This document shows positions 1 through 6,464 of a DNA stretch of 9,329 nucleotides, piece after piece. A program made the position numbers and the translations under genes. Location: NCBI GenBank assembly GCA_020847015.1, contig JADLCW010000431.1:1-9329 (forward strand), given 5' to 3'. The notes beneath the pieces are model-generated. The model did no database searches. It was given only the letters and a program-made list of their open reading frames with translations, and was not told the origin of the DNA. Numbering within the stretch: position 1 is the first letter of the stretch; each line of letters begins with the position of its first letter. The DNA is from Thermomicrobiales bacterium. Lineage in GTDB: Bacteria; Chloroflexota; Chloroflexia; Thermomicrobiales; UBA6265.

Positions 1-1718
1 CGGCGTCTGACTTCTGGCTCTCGATCGTGCACCCGGACGACCAGGCGCGGGTGGCGGCCGACGCGGCGGCGATCTCCGCCGGAGGCGCGGCGAGGCGCCT
101 TCGATTCCGCTGGGTCGCTGGCAATGGGGAGCCGGTCTGGGTCGACGCTCACGTGTCGCCGATCGTAGATGCTGGCGAGGAGCCGGTCGGCGCGCGCGAC
201 GTGGCTGTCGATGACTCTGACCGGCGGCAGGTCGCAACCGGGTTGCGCGAGAGCCGCCGATTGGTCGAGAAGATCGTTGCCGCCATACCGGCTGTCCTGT
301 TCGTGTTCGATGTTGAAACCCGGAGTCTGCTCTACTGCAATCGCGAAACCGAAACAGTCACCGGGCGCACCCCGGACGATCTGCAGCGATTGGGCGACGC
401 GGTCATCCCGACGCTGCTGCATCCCGACGAAGGAGCGCGTCGTTCAGCGCTCCGTTCGATGCTTGCAGCGGCAAACGGCGAAGTCCAATCGGTCGAATTG
501 CGGGTCCGGGACGCTGGTGGCGAGTGGCGCTGGTTTACGGTGCGGGTCGCGGCCCTCAGCCGTGATGCATCCGGCGCGCCGCGTCAGGTGGTTGGCGCGG
601 CGCTGGACATCACGGCCCGTGTGCGTGCTGACGACGAGCTGCGCGAGGCGCGTCAACGCTTTGCGTTGGCGGCAGCCGCCGGTCGCGTTGGCGTATGGGA
701 TATCGATCTGGTGGGCGGGACGTCGTACTTCGATCCCACGGCGGCGGCCATGTTCGGGCTGGTCATGGATGAGTATCGGGGGCGCGCCGACTGGATTGCG
801 CGTATCCACCCCGATGACCTGGAGCGGGTGCTCGACCACGAACGGGCCATGCTCGATCCGGCCGCTCCGCGCGACGCCGACGGCAATACGCCGGGGACCG
901 AGATCGAGTATCGCGTGCGGGATCGGTACGGCGCGACGCGCTGGATCGCCGACCGCGCCACCCTCCTGCGCGGCACGGACGGGACGCCGACCCGCCTCGT
1001 CGGAGCCACCATCGATATCTCGGAGCGCAAGCGCGCCGACGAGGCGCTGCGCGCGCTTACCGGCAGCCTCCTGCGCGCGCAAGACGACGAGCGCCGTCGC
1101 ATCGCGCGTGAACTCCACGACGGAGTTGCCCAGGAACTCGCGGCGATCGCGATCAATCTCCTGCGCGTCGATCGGCTGACTCCCGAGCTGCCGGCGAAGG
1201 CGCGCGGCGTGCTGGAGGAAACCGAGGATCTCGTCGCGACTACGCTGCGCGAGGTGCGCGCCTTTGCCCACTTGCTCCACCCGCCGCTGATCGATCGGGT
1301 CGGATTGGCGGGCGCGCTGCGTTGGTATGCGCGGGGGTTCTCGACGCGGAGCGGCATTGCCGTCGATATCTCCGGTGTCACCGACGTGGGGCGACTCTCG
1401 CGCGACGTGGCTGCCGCCCTCTACCGTGTCGCGCAGGAAAGTCTGGGCAACATCCAGCGCCACTCCGGCAGCACCTGTGCGACGATCCGTCTCCGTTGGC
1501 AACCAGGCGGTCTGATGCTGGAGGTGCGCGACCGCGGGCAAGGTCTGGCGGCGTCGGCGGACGGCGCCGAAGCAACGGCCGGGGTTGGGATCGCCGGCAT
1601 GCGCGAACGACTGCGGCTTCTCGGGGGGCGACTCGAAGTGCGATCGCTCGAACCTGGCGTGATGGTGCGCGCCACGCTGCCGGCCCGGATCGCACGGGCG
1701 GAGGTCGACGAGCGGTGA
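1..1718 (+). CDS. PAS-domain sensor histidine kinase, HisKA_3/NarL-partner type (5' partial)
   Basis: This gene encodes a sensor kinase that would autophosphorylate on histidine and pass the phosphate to the response regulator just downstream. The reading frame is already open at base 3. The codons before the first GTG (27) encode FWLSIVHPDD, the end of a PAS_3 fold, so the true start lies upstream and GTG 27 is internal. Counting from the codon at base 3, there is a PAS remnant at about 1-68, a second PAS at 86-208 and a third at 214-345 (again with an IHPDD motif). HisKA_3 follows at about 361-428 with the RELHDG box; the phospho-accepting His is codon 1116-1118. A HATPase_c domain covers about 470-561, with an N-box (ESLGNIQRH), G1 DRGQG and G2 GVGIAGM. 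No membrane segment is seen in the visible part, so the sensor may be cytosolic or its membrane region may lie upstream. The signal is unknown. The family call is secure; only the N-terminus is missing. Confidence 0.95.
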   Translation, partial: ASDFWLSIVHPDDQARVAADAAAISAGGAARRLRFRWVAGNGEPVWVDAHVSPIVDAGEEPVGARDVAVDDSDRRQVATGLRESRRLVEKIVAAIPAVLFVFDVETRSLLYCNRETETVTGRTPDDLQRLGDAVIPTLLHPDEGARRSALRSMLAAANGEVQSVELRVRDAGGEWRWFTVRVAALSRDASGAPRQVVGAALDITARVRADDELREARQRFALAAAAGRVGVWDIDLVGGTSYFDPTAAAMFGLVMDEYRGRADWIARIHPDDLERVLDHERAMLDPAAPRDADGNTPGTEIEYRVRDRYGATRWIADRATLLRGTDGTPTRLVGATIDISERKRADEALRALTGSLLRAQDDERRRIARELHDGVAQELAAIAINLLRVDRLTPELPAKARGVLEETEDLVATTLREVRAFAHLLHPPLIDRVGLAGALRWYARGFSTRSGIAVDISGVTDVGRLSRDVAAALYRVAQESLGNIQRHSGSTCATIRLRWQPGGLMLEVRDRGQGLAASADGAEATAGVGIAGMRERLRLLGGRLEVRSLEPGVMVRATLPARIARAEVDER

Positions 1719-2356
1719 CGCGCATCCTGATCGTCGACGATCATCCGGTGCTGCGACATGGTCTGCGCGCACTGCTCGAATCGCGACCGGGGTGGGAAGT
1801 GTGCGGCGAAGCGTCGGATGGGCGCGACGCCGTACGCTTGGCCGAAGCGTTGCAACCCGACGTGGTGGTGATGGATCTGACCATGCCGGGACTGAATGGT
1901 CTGGATGCGCTGCGCCAGATCAAGACGGCGCTGCCGCCGGTCGAGATTCTCGTGTTCACCGTCAACGATAGCGAACTGGCGATGCGCGAGGCGATTCGGC
2001 ACGGAGCGCGCGGATTCGTGCTCAAATCCGAGGTCAAGGAGCAGTTGTTCGCCGCTGTTGAAGCGCTCTCCCGACACTATCCCTATTTTGCCGGGTCCGC
2101 CGCCCAAACCGTGCTCGACGGATTCCTGCGCGGCGCCGGCGCCGAGACCGCGCCTGGGCCGCCGCTAACGAGTCGTGAGCGCGAAGTCGTCCAGTTGCTG
2201 GCCGAGGGCCAGGGCAACAAGGCCATCGCGGAAACACTGTCCATCAGCGCCAAAACTGTCGACGGTCATCGCACGTCGGCCATGCGCAAGCTCGGGGTCC
2301 ATTCGCTGGCCGAACTGATCCGCTACGCCATCCGCAACGGGCTGGCGGCTCCCTGA
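1715..2356 (+). CDS. NarL/FixJ-family DNA-binding response regulator
   Basis: This is a 213-residue response regulator, the usual size for the NarL family. The receiver domain (about 3-118) shows the acidic pair D8/D9, the phospho-acceptor D54 in VVVMDLTMPG, the switch threonine T82 and the conserved K104. A linker leads to a LuxR-type helix-turn-helix at about 150-208, opening PLTSREREVVQLLAEG and carrying the recognition region KTVDGHR. The GTG start at 1715 shares four bases with the kinase stop (GTGA) and has GGAGG at 1700-1704, ten bases upstream; the next residues RILIVDDHP match where receivers normally begin. The open frame extends back to 1322, but that part is a shadow of the kinase. 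Overlap with the kinase implies translational coupling and a cognate pair. Its targets cannot be read from the sequence; the adjacent peptidase cluster is one possibility, but only by proximity. Confidence 0.95.
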   Translation: MTRILIVDDHPVLRHGLRALLESRPGWEVCGEASDGRDAVRLAEALQPDVVVMDLTMPGLNGLDALRQIKTALPPVEILVFTVNDSELAMREAIRHGARGFVLKSEVKEQLFAAVEALSRHYPYFAGSAAQTVLDGFLRGAGAETAPGPPLTSREREVVQLLAEGQGNKAIAETLSISAKTVDGHRTSAMRKLGVHSLAELIRYAIRNGLAAP

Positions 2357-2363
2357 TCCGAAC

Positions 2364-2378
2364 AGCCTTCTGGAGGCT
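2364..2378 (+). terminator. Small hairpin just after the response regulator
   Basis: AGCCT and AGGCT form a perfect 5-base-pair stem around the loop TCTGG, eight bases after the regulator stop codon. No run of T follows. It may act with the longer hairpin at 2393-2413 as the 3' end of the two-component transcript. The stem is short enough to be chance. Confidence 0.25.
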
Positions 2379-2392
2379 CCGGAACAACCAAG

Positions 2393-2413
2393 GTGCTTTC
2401 ACTGCGAAAGCAC
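2393..2413 (+). terminator. Hairpin, candidate end of the two-component operon
   Basis: GTGCTTTC and GAAAGCAC make a perfect 8-base-pair stem with a 5-base loop (ACTGC), 37 bases after the regulator stop. This is the clearest secondary structure in the 2357-2608 gap and sits where an operon end is expected. It lacks a downstream T-tract (GGCGAATCCC follows), so it is not a textbook intrinsic terminator. It could also protect the 3' end of the mRNA or be a protein-binding site. Confidence 0.4.
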
Positions 2414-2512
2414 GGCGAATCCCCTGCATTCCCACTGAGAGCCAGCGCGTACTCTTTGAATCTGAACGCACCGCTGAACCCGGCATGCATCGACGCTACG
2501 CCCTGTCGTCGT

Positions 2513-2546
2513 CGCGTCGCCGTGAAGCCACGACGCGCGGCATAAT
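2513..2546 (+). promoter_or_regulatory. Possible promoter/operator upstream of the peptidase cluster
   Basis: A 7-base inverted repeat, CGCGTCG (2513-2519) and CGACGCG (2531-2537), with an 11-base spacer, is followed three bases later by CATAAT (2541-2546), one mismatch from the consensus -10 hexamer. The first peptidase ATG is 63 bases beyond. No convincing -35 hexamer lies at the right distance, and short GC-rich inverted repeats are common by chance in such DNA. The placement, in a 252-base gap before a new group of genes, is the main support. Confidence 0.2.
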
Positions 2547-2608
2547 CCGGCCAAGATCGAAGCTGCGGCCACCACGCCGCGCGAAATTCGTGAGAGGGTC
2601 TGCCACGT

Positions 2609-3997
2609 ATGACGGATTCGACCGCTGCTGCTCGCCGCTACTCGCGCGACCACGCCCAGCGCTTCCAGGACGAGTTGTTCGAGTTGCTGCGCTTCCCCAG
2701 CCTCAGCGCCGATCCCGCCCACGCCGACGATGTGCGCCGCACCGCCGAGTGGCTGGCGGAGCATCTGCGCGAACTCGGCGCCCAAAACGTGGCCGTGATG
2801 CCGACCGCCGGGCACCCGGTGGTGTACGGCGAGTGGCTGGGCGCCGGTCCGGACAAGCCGACCGTGCTGGTGTATGGGCACTACGACGTGGTGCCGGCCG
2901 CCATCGAGGACGGTTGGGACACGCCGCCCTTCGATCCGGTCGTGCTGGATGGCCGCATCTACGCGCGCGGCGCCACCGACGACAAGGGACAGTTGTTCAT
3001 CCACCTGAAGGCTTTTGAGTCGTGCCTGCAAACCGGCGACGGCCCGCCGGTGAACGTGAAATTTCTGCTGGAGGGCGAGGAAGAGGTTTCGTCGCCCAAT
3101 CTGCGCCCCTTCATCGAGGTGAACCCCGATCTGCTGGCGGCCGATGTCTGCATCATCAGCGACTCGTCGATGCCCACCATCGATCGGCCGGCCATTCTCC
3201 AGAGTCTGCGCGGCATGACCTATGTCGAGGTGACGGTCGAAGGCCCGCACGACGATCTGCACAGCGGGTTCTACGGCGGCGCGGTGGACAACCCGGCGCT
3301 GGCGCTGGTCAATATCCTCTCGAAACTGCATAACCCCGACCACAGCATCGCCGTGCCCGGGTTTTACGACGATGTCGCCAAACTGACCGACACCGAGCGC
3401 GCCGAGATCGCCAAAACGGCGATGAGCGCGGAAGAGTTGCTGGCAGCGACCGGAACTCCGGCTCCCTGGGGAGAAGCGGCCTACACCATCCGCGAGCGCG
3501 TCTCCGCGCGCCCGACGCTGGAGATCAACGGGTTGCTGAGCGGCTGGACCGGCCCGGGACCGAAAACCATCATCCCGGCCCGGGCGATGGCCAAACTGAG
3601 CAGCCGGCTGGTCGCCAATCAGGATCCGCACAAGATCTACGAACTGCTGAAGGAGTACATCGAGTCCATCGCGCCGCCGACGGTGCGCGTCAGTGTGAAT
3701 CTGCTGACTACCGGCGAGCCGGCGCTGATCGATTTCACCATCCCCGAGATGCAGGCCGCCGTGCGCGCCTATGAAAAGGGGTGGGGCGCCACACCGACGT
3801 TCACCCGCGGCGGCGGCAGCATCCCCATCGTCGCCGACATCGTGAGTCTGTTGAATATGCCGGTGGTGATGATGGGCTACGGGTTGGACACCGATGGATT
3901 GCACGGAACCAACGAGCATTTCAGCATCGAGATGTTCCAGCGGGGAATCGAAACGGCGATCGTCTATCTGGACGAGCTGGCGCACCTGGAGCGCTGA
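2609..3997 (+). CDS. M20-family metallopeptidase, dipeptidase (CNDP/DUG1-like)
   Basis: This is a cytosolic two-zinc peptidase of 462 residues, a normal length for the carnosinase/CNDP-like branch of family M20, which splits dipeptides. By comparison with known family members the metal and catalytic set is complete: H91 and D93 in GHYDVVPA, bridging D124 in ATDDKG, the E158/E159 pair in EGEEE, D185 in ISDSSM and H432 in LHGTNEH. H218 in DDLHSGFYGG matches the transition-state histidine contributed by the lid (dimerisation) domain at about 205-365. No signal peptide is present. The ATG at 2609 is preceded by GAGAGGG at 2592-2598, ten bases away. It starts the run of hydrolase genes and lies 58 bases before glutaminase. 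Substrate choice (general dipeptides, Xaa-His, or an N-acyl amino acid) cannot be decided, since ArgE/DapE/AbgB-type enzymes share these motifs; the DLHSG signature and the length favour a dipeptidase. Confidence 0.9.
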   Translation: MTDSTAAARRYSRDHAQRFQDELFELLRFPSLSADPAHADDVRRTAEWLAEHLRELGAQNVAVMPTAGHPVVYGEWLGAGPDKPTVLVYGHYDVVPAAIEDGWDTPPFDPVVLDGRIYARGATDDKGQLFIHLKAFESCLQTGDGPPVNVKFLLEGEEEVSSPNLRPFIEVNPDLLAADVCIISDSSMPTIDRPAILQSLRGMTYVEVTVEGPHDDLHSGFYGGAVDNPALALVNILSKLHNPDHSIAVPGFYDDVAKLTDTERAEIAKTAMSAEELLAATGTPAPWGEAAYTIRERVSARPTLEINGLLSGWTGPGPKTIIPARAMAKLSSRLVANQDPHKIYELLKEYIESIAPPTVRVSVNLLTTGEPALIDFTIPEMQAAVRAYEKGWGATPTFTRGGGSIPIVADIVSLLNMPVVMMGYGLDTDGLHGTNEHFSIEMFQRGIETAIVYLDELAHLER

Positions 3998-4009
3998 GGC
4001 AAGCTCGCC

Positions 4010-4029
4010 GCGGTCTGCACGCTGACCGC
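4010..4029 (+). other. Weak inverted repeat between the M20 peptidase and glutaminase genes
   Basis: GCGGTC and GACCGC can pair as a 6-base-pair stem around an 8-base loop in the 58-base spacer. No T-tract follows, and the AGGAG ribosome-binding site of the glutaminase begins at 4041. The close spacing suggests read-through, so at most this is a processing or weak attenuation element. Confidence 0.2.
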
Positions 4030-4055
4030 CGCAACGCATCAGGAGCGCGACCCTC

Positions 4056-5108
4056 ATGGTTCCGCCGCCCGCCATACCCGGCGCCGCTCACACCCCCGAC
4101 CCTGGAGCCATGCCGCCGGTTTCCACCGGTCGGCTGCCGGTGCCGGGGCACGTGCGTACGATGATGTATGAGGCGCACGAGCGCTTCAACATCGACGACG
4201 AGGGCACGAACGCGCAGGTCTATCCCGCTTTGGCGGCGGTGCCGCGCGATCTGTTCGGAATCTGTCTGGCGGCGACCGACGGCGCGGTCTACGCCGTCGG
4301 CGACTCCGAGATTCCCTTCGCCATCATGAGCGTGTCGAAACCCTTCGTGTTCGCGCTGGTGTGCCAGGCGTTGGGGGCCGAGGCGGTCCGGGCGGCGATC
4401 GGCGTCAACCCTACCGGGTTCCCGTTCGACTCGGTCATCGCGGTCGAGCTGCATCCGGAGCGGCGCACCAATCCGATGGTCAATTCCGGCGCGCTGGCGA
4501 CGACCAGTCTCGTCCCTGGCGACGATGCCGAAGAAAAATGGCGCTTCATTCGCGACGGGCTTTCGCGATTCGCCGGTCGCCCGCTGGCGGTCAACGAGGC
4601 GGTCTACGCTTCGGCGTCGACAACCAATCATCGCAACCGCGGCATCGCCCGTCTGCTTCAGAGCTACGGCCGGCTCGCCTTCGATCCGGTGGCGACCACC
4701 GATCTCTACACCCGGCAGTGCGCGCTGGATGTCAGCGCCCACGATCTGGCGATCATGGGCGCGACGCTCGCCAACGGCGGCGTCAACCCGGAAACCGGCG
4801 AGCGGGTAGTCGACGCCGCAACCTGCACGCGCACGCTGGCGGTGATGACCGCCTCCGGTCTCTACGAGACCTCCGGCGACTGGCTCTACGAGGTCGGGTT
4901 GCCGGGAAAAAGCGGCATCAGCGGCGGCATCGTCACCGTCGCTCCGGGCAAGGGCGGCATGGGATGCTACGCGCCGCCGCTCGATGCGGCCGGCAACAGC
5001 GTCAAGGGACAGCGGGTGGCAAAATTCGTTTCGGAGCGACTGGGGTTGAATCTGTTCGCATCGGCGGTGATGGGGAGCGCGGAGGAACTTGGTGAGCGGA
5101 CAATTTGA
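4056..5108 (+). CDS. glsA: Glutaminase (L-glutamine amidohydrolase)
   Basis: The product hydrolyses glutamine to glutamate and ammonia. It has the serine-dependent, beta-lactamase-like glutaminase fold: the catalytic S92-x-x-K95 (SVSKPF), NPMVNSGAL at 139-147 around N144, HRNRGIARLL at 192-201, the LANGG segment at 238-242, and Y270 in ASGLYETSG, followed by GLPGKSGISGGI at 281-292 and GNSVKGQ near 313. These match the known active-site neighbourhood of bacterial glutaminases and human KGA. At 350 residues it is slightly longer than the usual 300-330; the extra part is a proline-rich N-terminal tail of about 30 residues. ATG 4056 is preferred because AGGAG (4041-4045) lies ten bases upstream. 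An in-frame ATG at 4110 has only poorly spaced GGAG, so the tail is probably translated, though a later start is possible. No signal peptide is seen. The 3' end overlaps pepT by 17 bases, implying joint translation with a peptidase that can release glutamine. Confidence 0.95.
   Translation: MVPPPAIPGAAHTPDPGAMPPVSTGRLPVPGHVRTMMYEAHERFNIDDEGTNAQVYPALAAVPRDLFGICLAATDGAVYAVGDSEIPFAIMSVSKPFVFALVCQALGAEAVRAAIGVNPTGFPFDSVIAVELHPERRTNPMVNSGALATTSLVPGDDAEEKWRFIRDGLSRFAGRPLAVNEAVYASASTTNHRNRGIARLLQSYGRLAFDPVATTDLYTRQCALDVSAHDLAIMGATLANGGVNPETGERVVDAATCTRTLAVMTASGLYETSGDWLYEVGLPGKSGISGGIVTVAPGKGGMGCYAPPLDAAGNSVKGQRVAKFVSERLGLNLFASAVMGSAEELGERTI
5081..5085 (+). promoter_or_regulatory. Ribosome-binding site that sets the pepT start
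   Basis: GGAGG lies inside the last codons of the glutaminase gene, six bases before GTG 5092 and only three before TTG 5089. The spacing favours GTG 5092 as the real pepT start and shows that pepT is initiated within the upstream gene. Confidence 0.65.
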
Positions 5109-6354
5109 CCGGGAACTCGAAGCACGTCTGGTCCGATACTGCCGGATCGACACGCAAAGCGACGAAACATCGCCGACCTTGCCGAGCACGGCGAAGCAGC
5201 TCGATCTTCAGCGCCTGCTGATGGATGAACTGAACGAGATCGGCGCGCACGACGTGACGCTGACCGACTACGGCGCGGTGCTGGCGACGCTGCCGGCCAC
5301 CGCGACAACCGATGCCCCGACAATCGCCTTCTTGGCGCACGTCGACACCTCGCCGGCCTTCAAGGCGAGCGATGTGGAGCCGATCGTCCATCGCGACTAC
5401 GCCGGCGGCGACATCGTGCTGCCCGATAGCCCCGACGCCGTGCTGTCGCCCGATCGATTTCCCTACCTGGCCGGCAAGATCGGCGAGGACATCGTCACCG
5501 CCAGCGGCGCGACGTTGCTCGGCGCCGACGACAAGGCCGGCGTCGCCATCGTCATGGCCGCGGCGCGCCACCTGCTGGACCACCCCGATCTGGCGCACGG
5601 CCCGATTCGGCTGTGCTTCACTCCGGACGAGGAGATTGGGCGCGGCGTTCACCCCGATCTGCCGGCCGATCTGGCCGCCTCGGTCGCCTACACGCTCGAC
5701 GGAGCCGACCTGGGCGAGGTCGTCTACGAAACATTTTCCGCCGACAAGGGCGTCGTCACCGTGCAGGGCGTTTCGGCCCACCCGGGGCAGGCCAAGGATG
5801 AACTGGTCAACGCGCTGCACCTGGCCGCCAAAATCGTGATGACCCTGCCGCACGCCACGCTGACACCGGAGACGACCGCGGATCGTCAGGGGTTCATCCA
5901 TCTGTATCAGATGGGCGGCACGGCCGCCGCGGCCGAACTTCAGTTCATCCTGCGTGATTTCGAACTGGATGGTCTGCGCGCCCATGGCGAGCTGCTGCAA
6001 CTGGTCTGCGACGCCGTGCAGGCCACCGAACCGCGCGCCCGCATCGCCTGCGAGATCACGCCGCAATACCGCAACATGCGCTACTGGCTGGAGGAGGACA
6101 TGCGCCCGGTCGCGCTGGCCGAGGAGGCGTGTCGACGGGCGGGCGTCACACCGATCTCCCCGCCGACGCGCGGCGGCACCGATGGCTCCCGCTTGACGGA
6201 GTTGGGCGTGCCGACGCCCAATCTGTTCACCGGCATGCAAAATTTTCACGGGCCGCTGGAGTGGATCAGCGTGCAGGACATGGCTCGGGCCACCCAGGTC
6301 TGCATCGAGTTGGCGCAGTTGTGGGCTGGCGCCGGGGGAGACCGCACCGGGTAG
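5092..6354 (+). CDS. pepT: Peptidase T (M20B tripeptidase)
   Basis: This is a cytosolic two-zinc aminotripeptidase that removes the N-terminal residue of tripeptides. With GTG 5092 as residue 1 the protein has 420 residues, close to the roughly 410 of enterobacterial PepT. The full family signature is present: H83 and D85 in AHVDTSPAF, bridging D146 in GADDKAG, catalytic E180 and zinc-binding E181 in TPDEEIGRG, D203 in TLDGADLGE and H386 in NFHGPLEW. PTRGGTDGS (358-366) is the typical PepT substrate-binding loop, and the lid domain spans about 206-310. An alternative TTG at 5089 adds one residue but is too close to the ribosome-binding site. The gene overlaps glutaminase by 17 bases, so the two are very likely cotranslated. 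Its dipeptide products would be substrates for the M20 enzyme two genes upstream. Nothing in it appears broken. Confidence 0.95.
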   Translation: MSGQFDRELEARLVRYCRIDTQSDETSPTLPSTAKQLDLQRLLMDELNEIGAHDVTLTDYGAVLATLPATATTDAPTIAFLAHVDTSPAFKASDVEPIVHRDYAGGDIVLPDSPDAVLSPDRFPYLAGKIGEDIVTASGATLLGADDKAGVAIVMAAARHLLDHPDLAHGPIRLCFTPDEEIGRGVHPDLPADLAASVAYTLDGADLGEVVYETFSADKGVVTVQGVSAHPGQAKDELVNALHLAAKIVMTLPHATLTPETTADRQGFIHLYQMGGTAAAAELQFILRDFELDGLRAHGELLQLVCDAVQATEPRARIACEITPQYRNMRYWLEEDMRPVALAEEACRRAGVTPISPPTRGGTDGSRLTELGVPTPNLFTGMQNFHGPLEWISVQDMARATQVCIELAQLWAGAGGDRTG

Positions 6355-6464
6355 ACGTCGCTTGGGGGAAGGCAAAATCCACCCAAACCGCGTCGGTGGG
6401 GAAAGCCGGGCCGGCCCGGAGCGCACGGACCAGGTCAATGTCTGGGGTAGGGAAGGAGCACGGG
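6355..6464 (+). promoter_or_regulatory. Structured leader before the AbgT-family transporter
   Basis: This 110-base non-coding stretch separates pepT from the transporter and holds several inverted repeats. TTGGG (6362-6366) can pair with CCCAA (6382-6386), while CCACC (6379-6383) can pair with GGTGG (6395-6399); the two stems share bases and are mutually exclusive. A perfect 14-base palindrome, CCGGGCCGGCCCGG, sits at 6406-6419, and GACCAGGTC at 6428-6436 is a small palindrome. The region ends in a good ribosome-binding site (6453-6458). It could be an attenuator, a repressor site or simply GC-rich spacer. I do not recognise a known riboswitch class in it. Confidence 0.3.
6453..6458 (+). promoter_or_regulatory. 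Ribosome-binding site of the AbgT-family gene
   Basis: AAGGAG lies six bases before ATG 6465. It decides the start: the open frame extends back to 6129, but that part overlaps pepT in another frame and is a shadow. Confidence 0.7.

Noticed and set aside
1322..1714. N-terminal extension of the response regulator frame
   Set aside because: The region encodes an Arg-rich sequence without homology and overlaps the kinase ATPase domain; the receiver starts normally at GTG 1715.
444..1772. 442-residue open frame on the minus strand opposite the histidine kinase
   Set aside because: Shadow of the kinase; biased composition and no domain.
2399..4075. 558-residue open frame on the minus strand opposite the M20 peptidase
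   Set aside because: No domain or motif is recognisable and the composition is biased; the plus strand carries a complete M20 active site.
3921..5189. 422-residue open frame on the minus strand opposite glutaminase
   Set aside because: Shadow of a well-conserved glutaminase; no recognisable family.
2609..6354. Reading the two M20 genes as AbgA/AbgB (p-aminobenzoyl-glutamate hydrolase)
   Set aside because: The downstream gene has the complete PepT signature, and the upstream gene has the DLHSG dipeptidase signature and a length suited to that branch, so the Abg hydrolase names are not supported.
6406..6419. 14-base palindrome as an intrinsic terminator of pepT
   Set aside because: The RNA stem would have only five pairs with a 4-base loop and no T-tract, so I kept it as part of a possible leader rather than calling a terminator.
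5002..6438. 478-residue open frame on the minus strand opposite pepT
   Set aside because: Rich in Arg, Gln and Gly with no motif; shadow of peptidase T.
6129..6464. 112-residue N-terminal extension of the AbgT frame
   Set aside because: It overlaps conserved pepT sequence in another frame, and AAGGAG sits correctly before ATG 6465.
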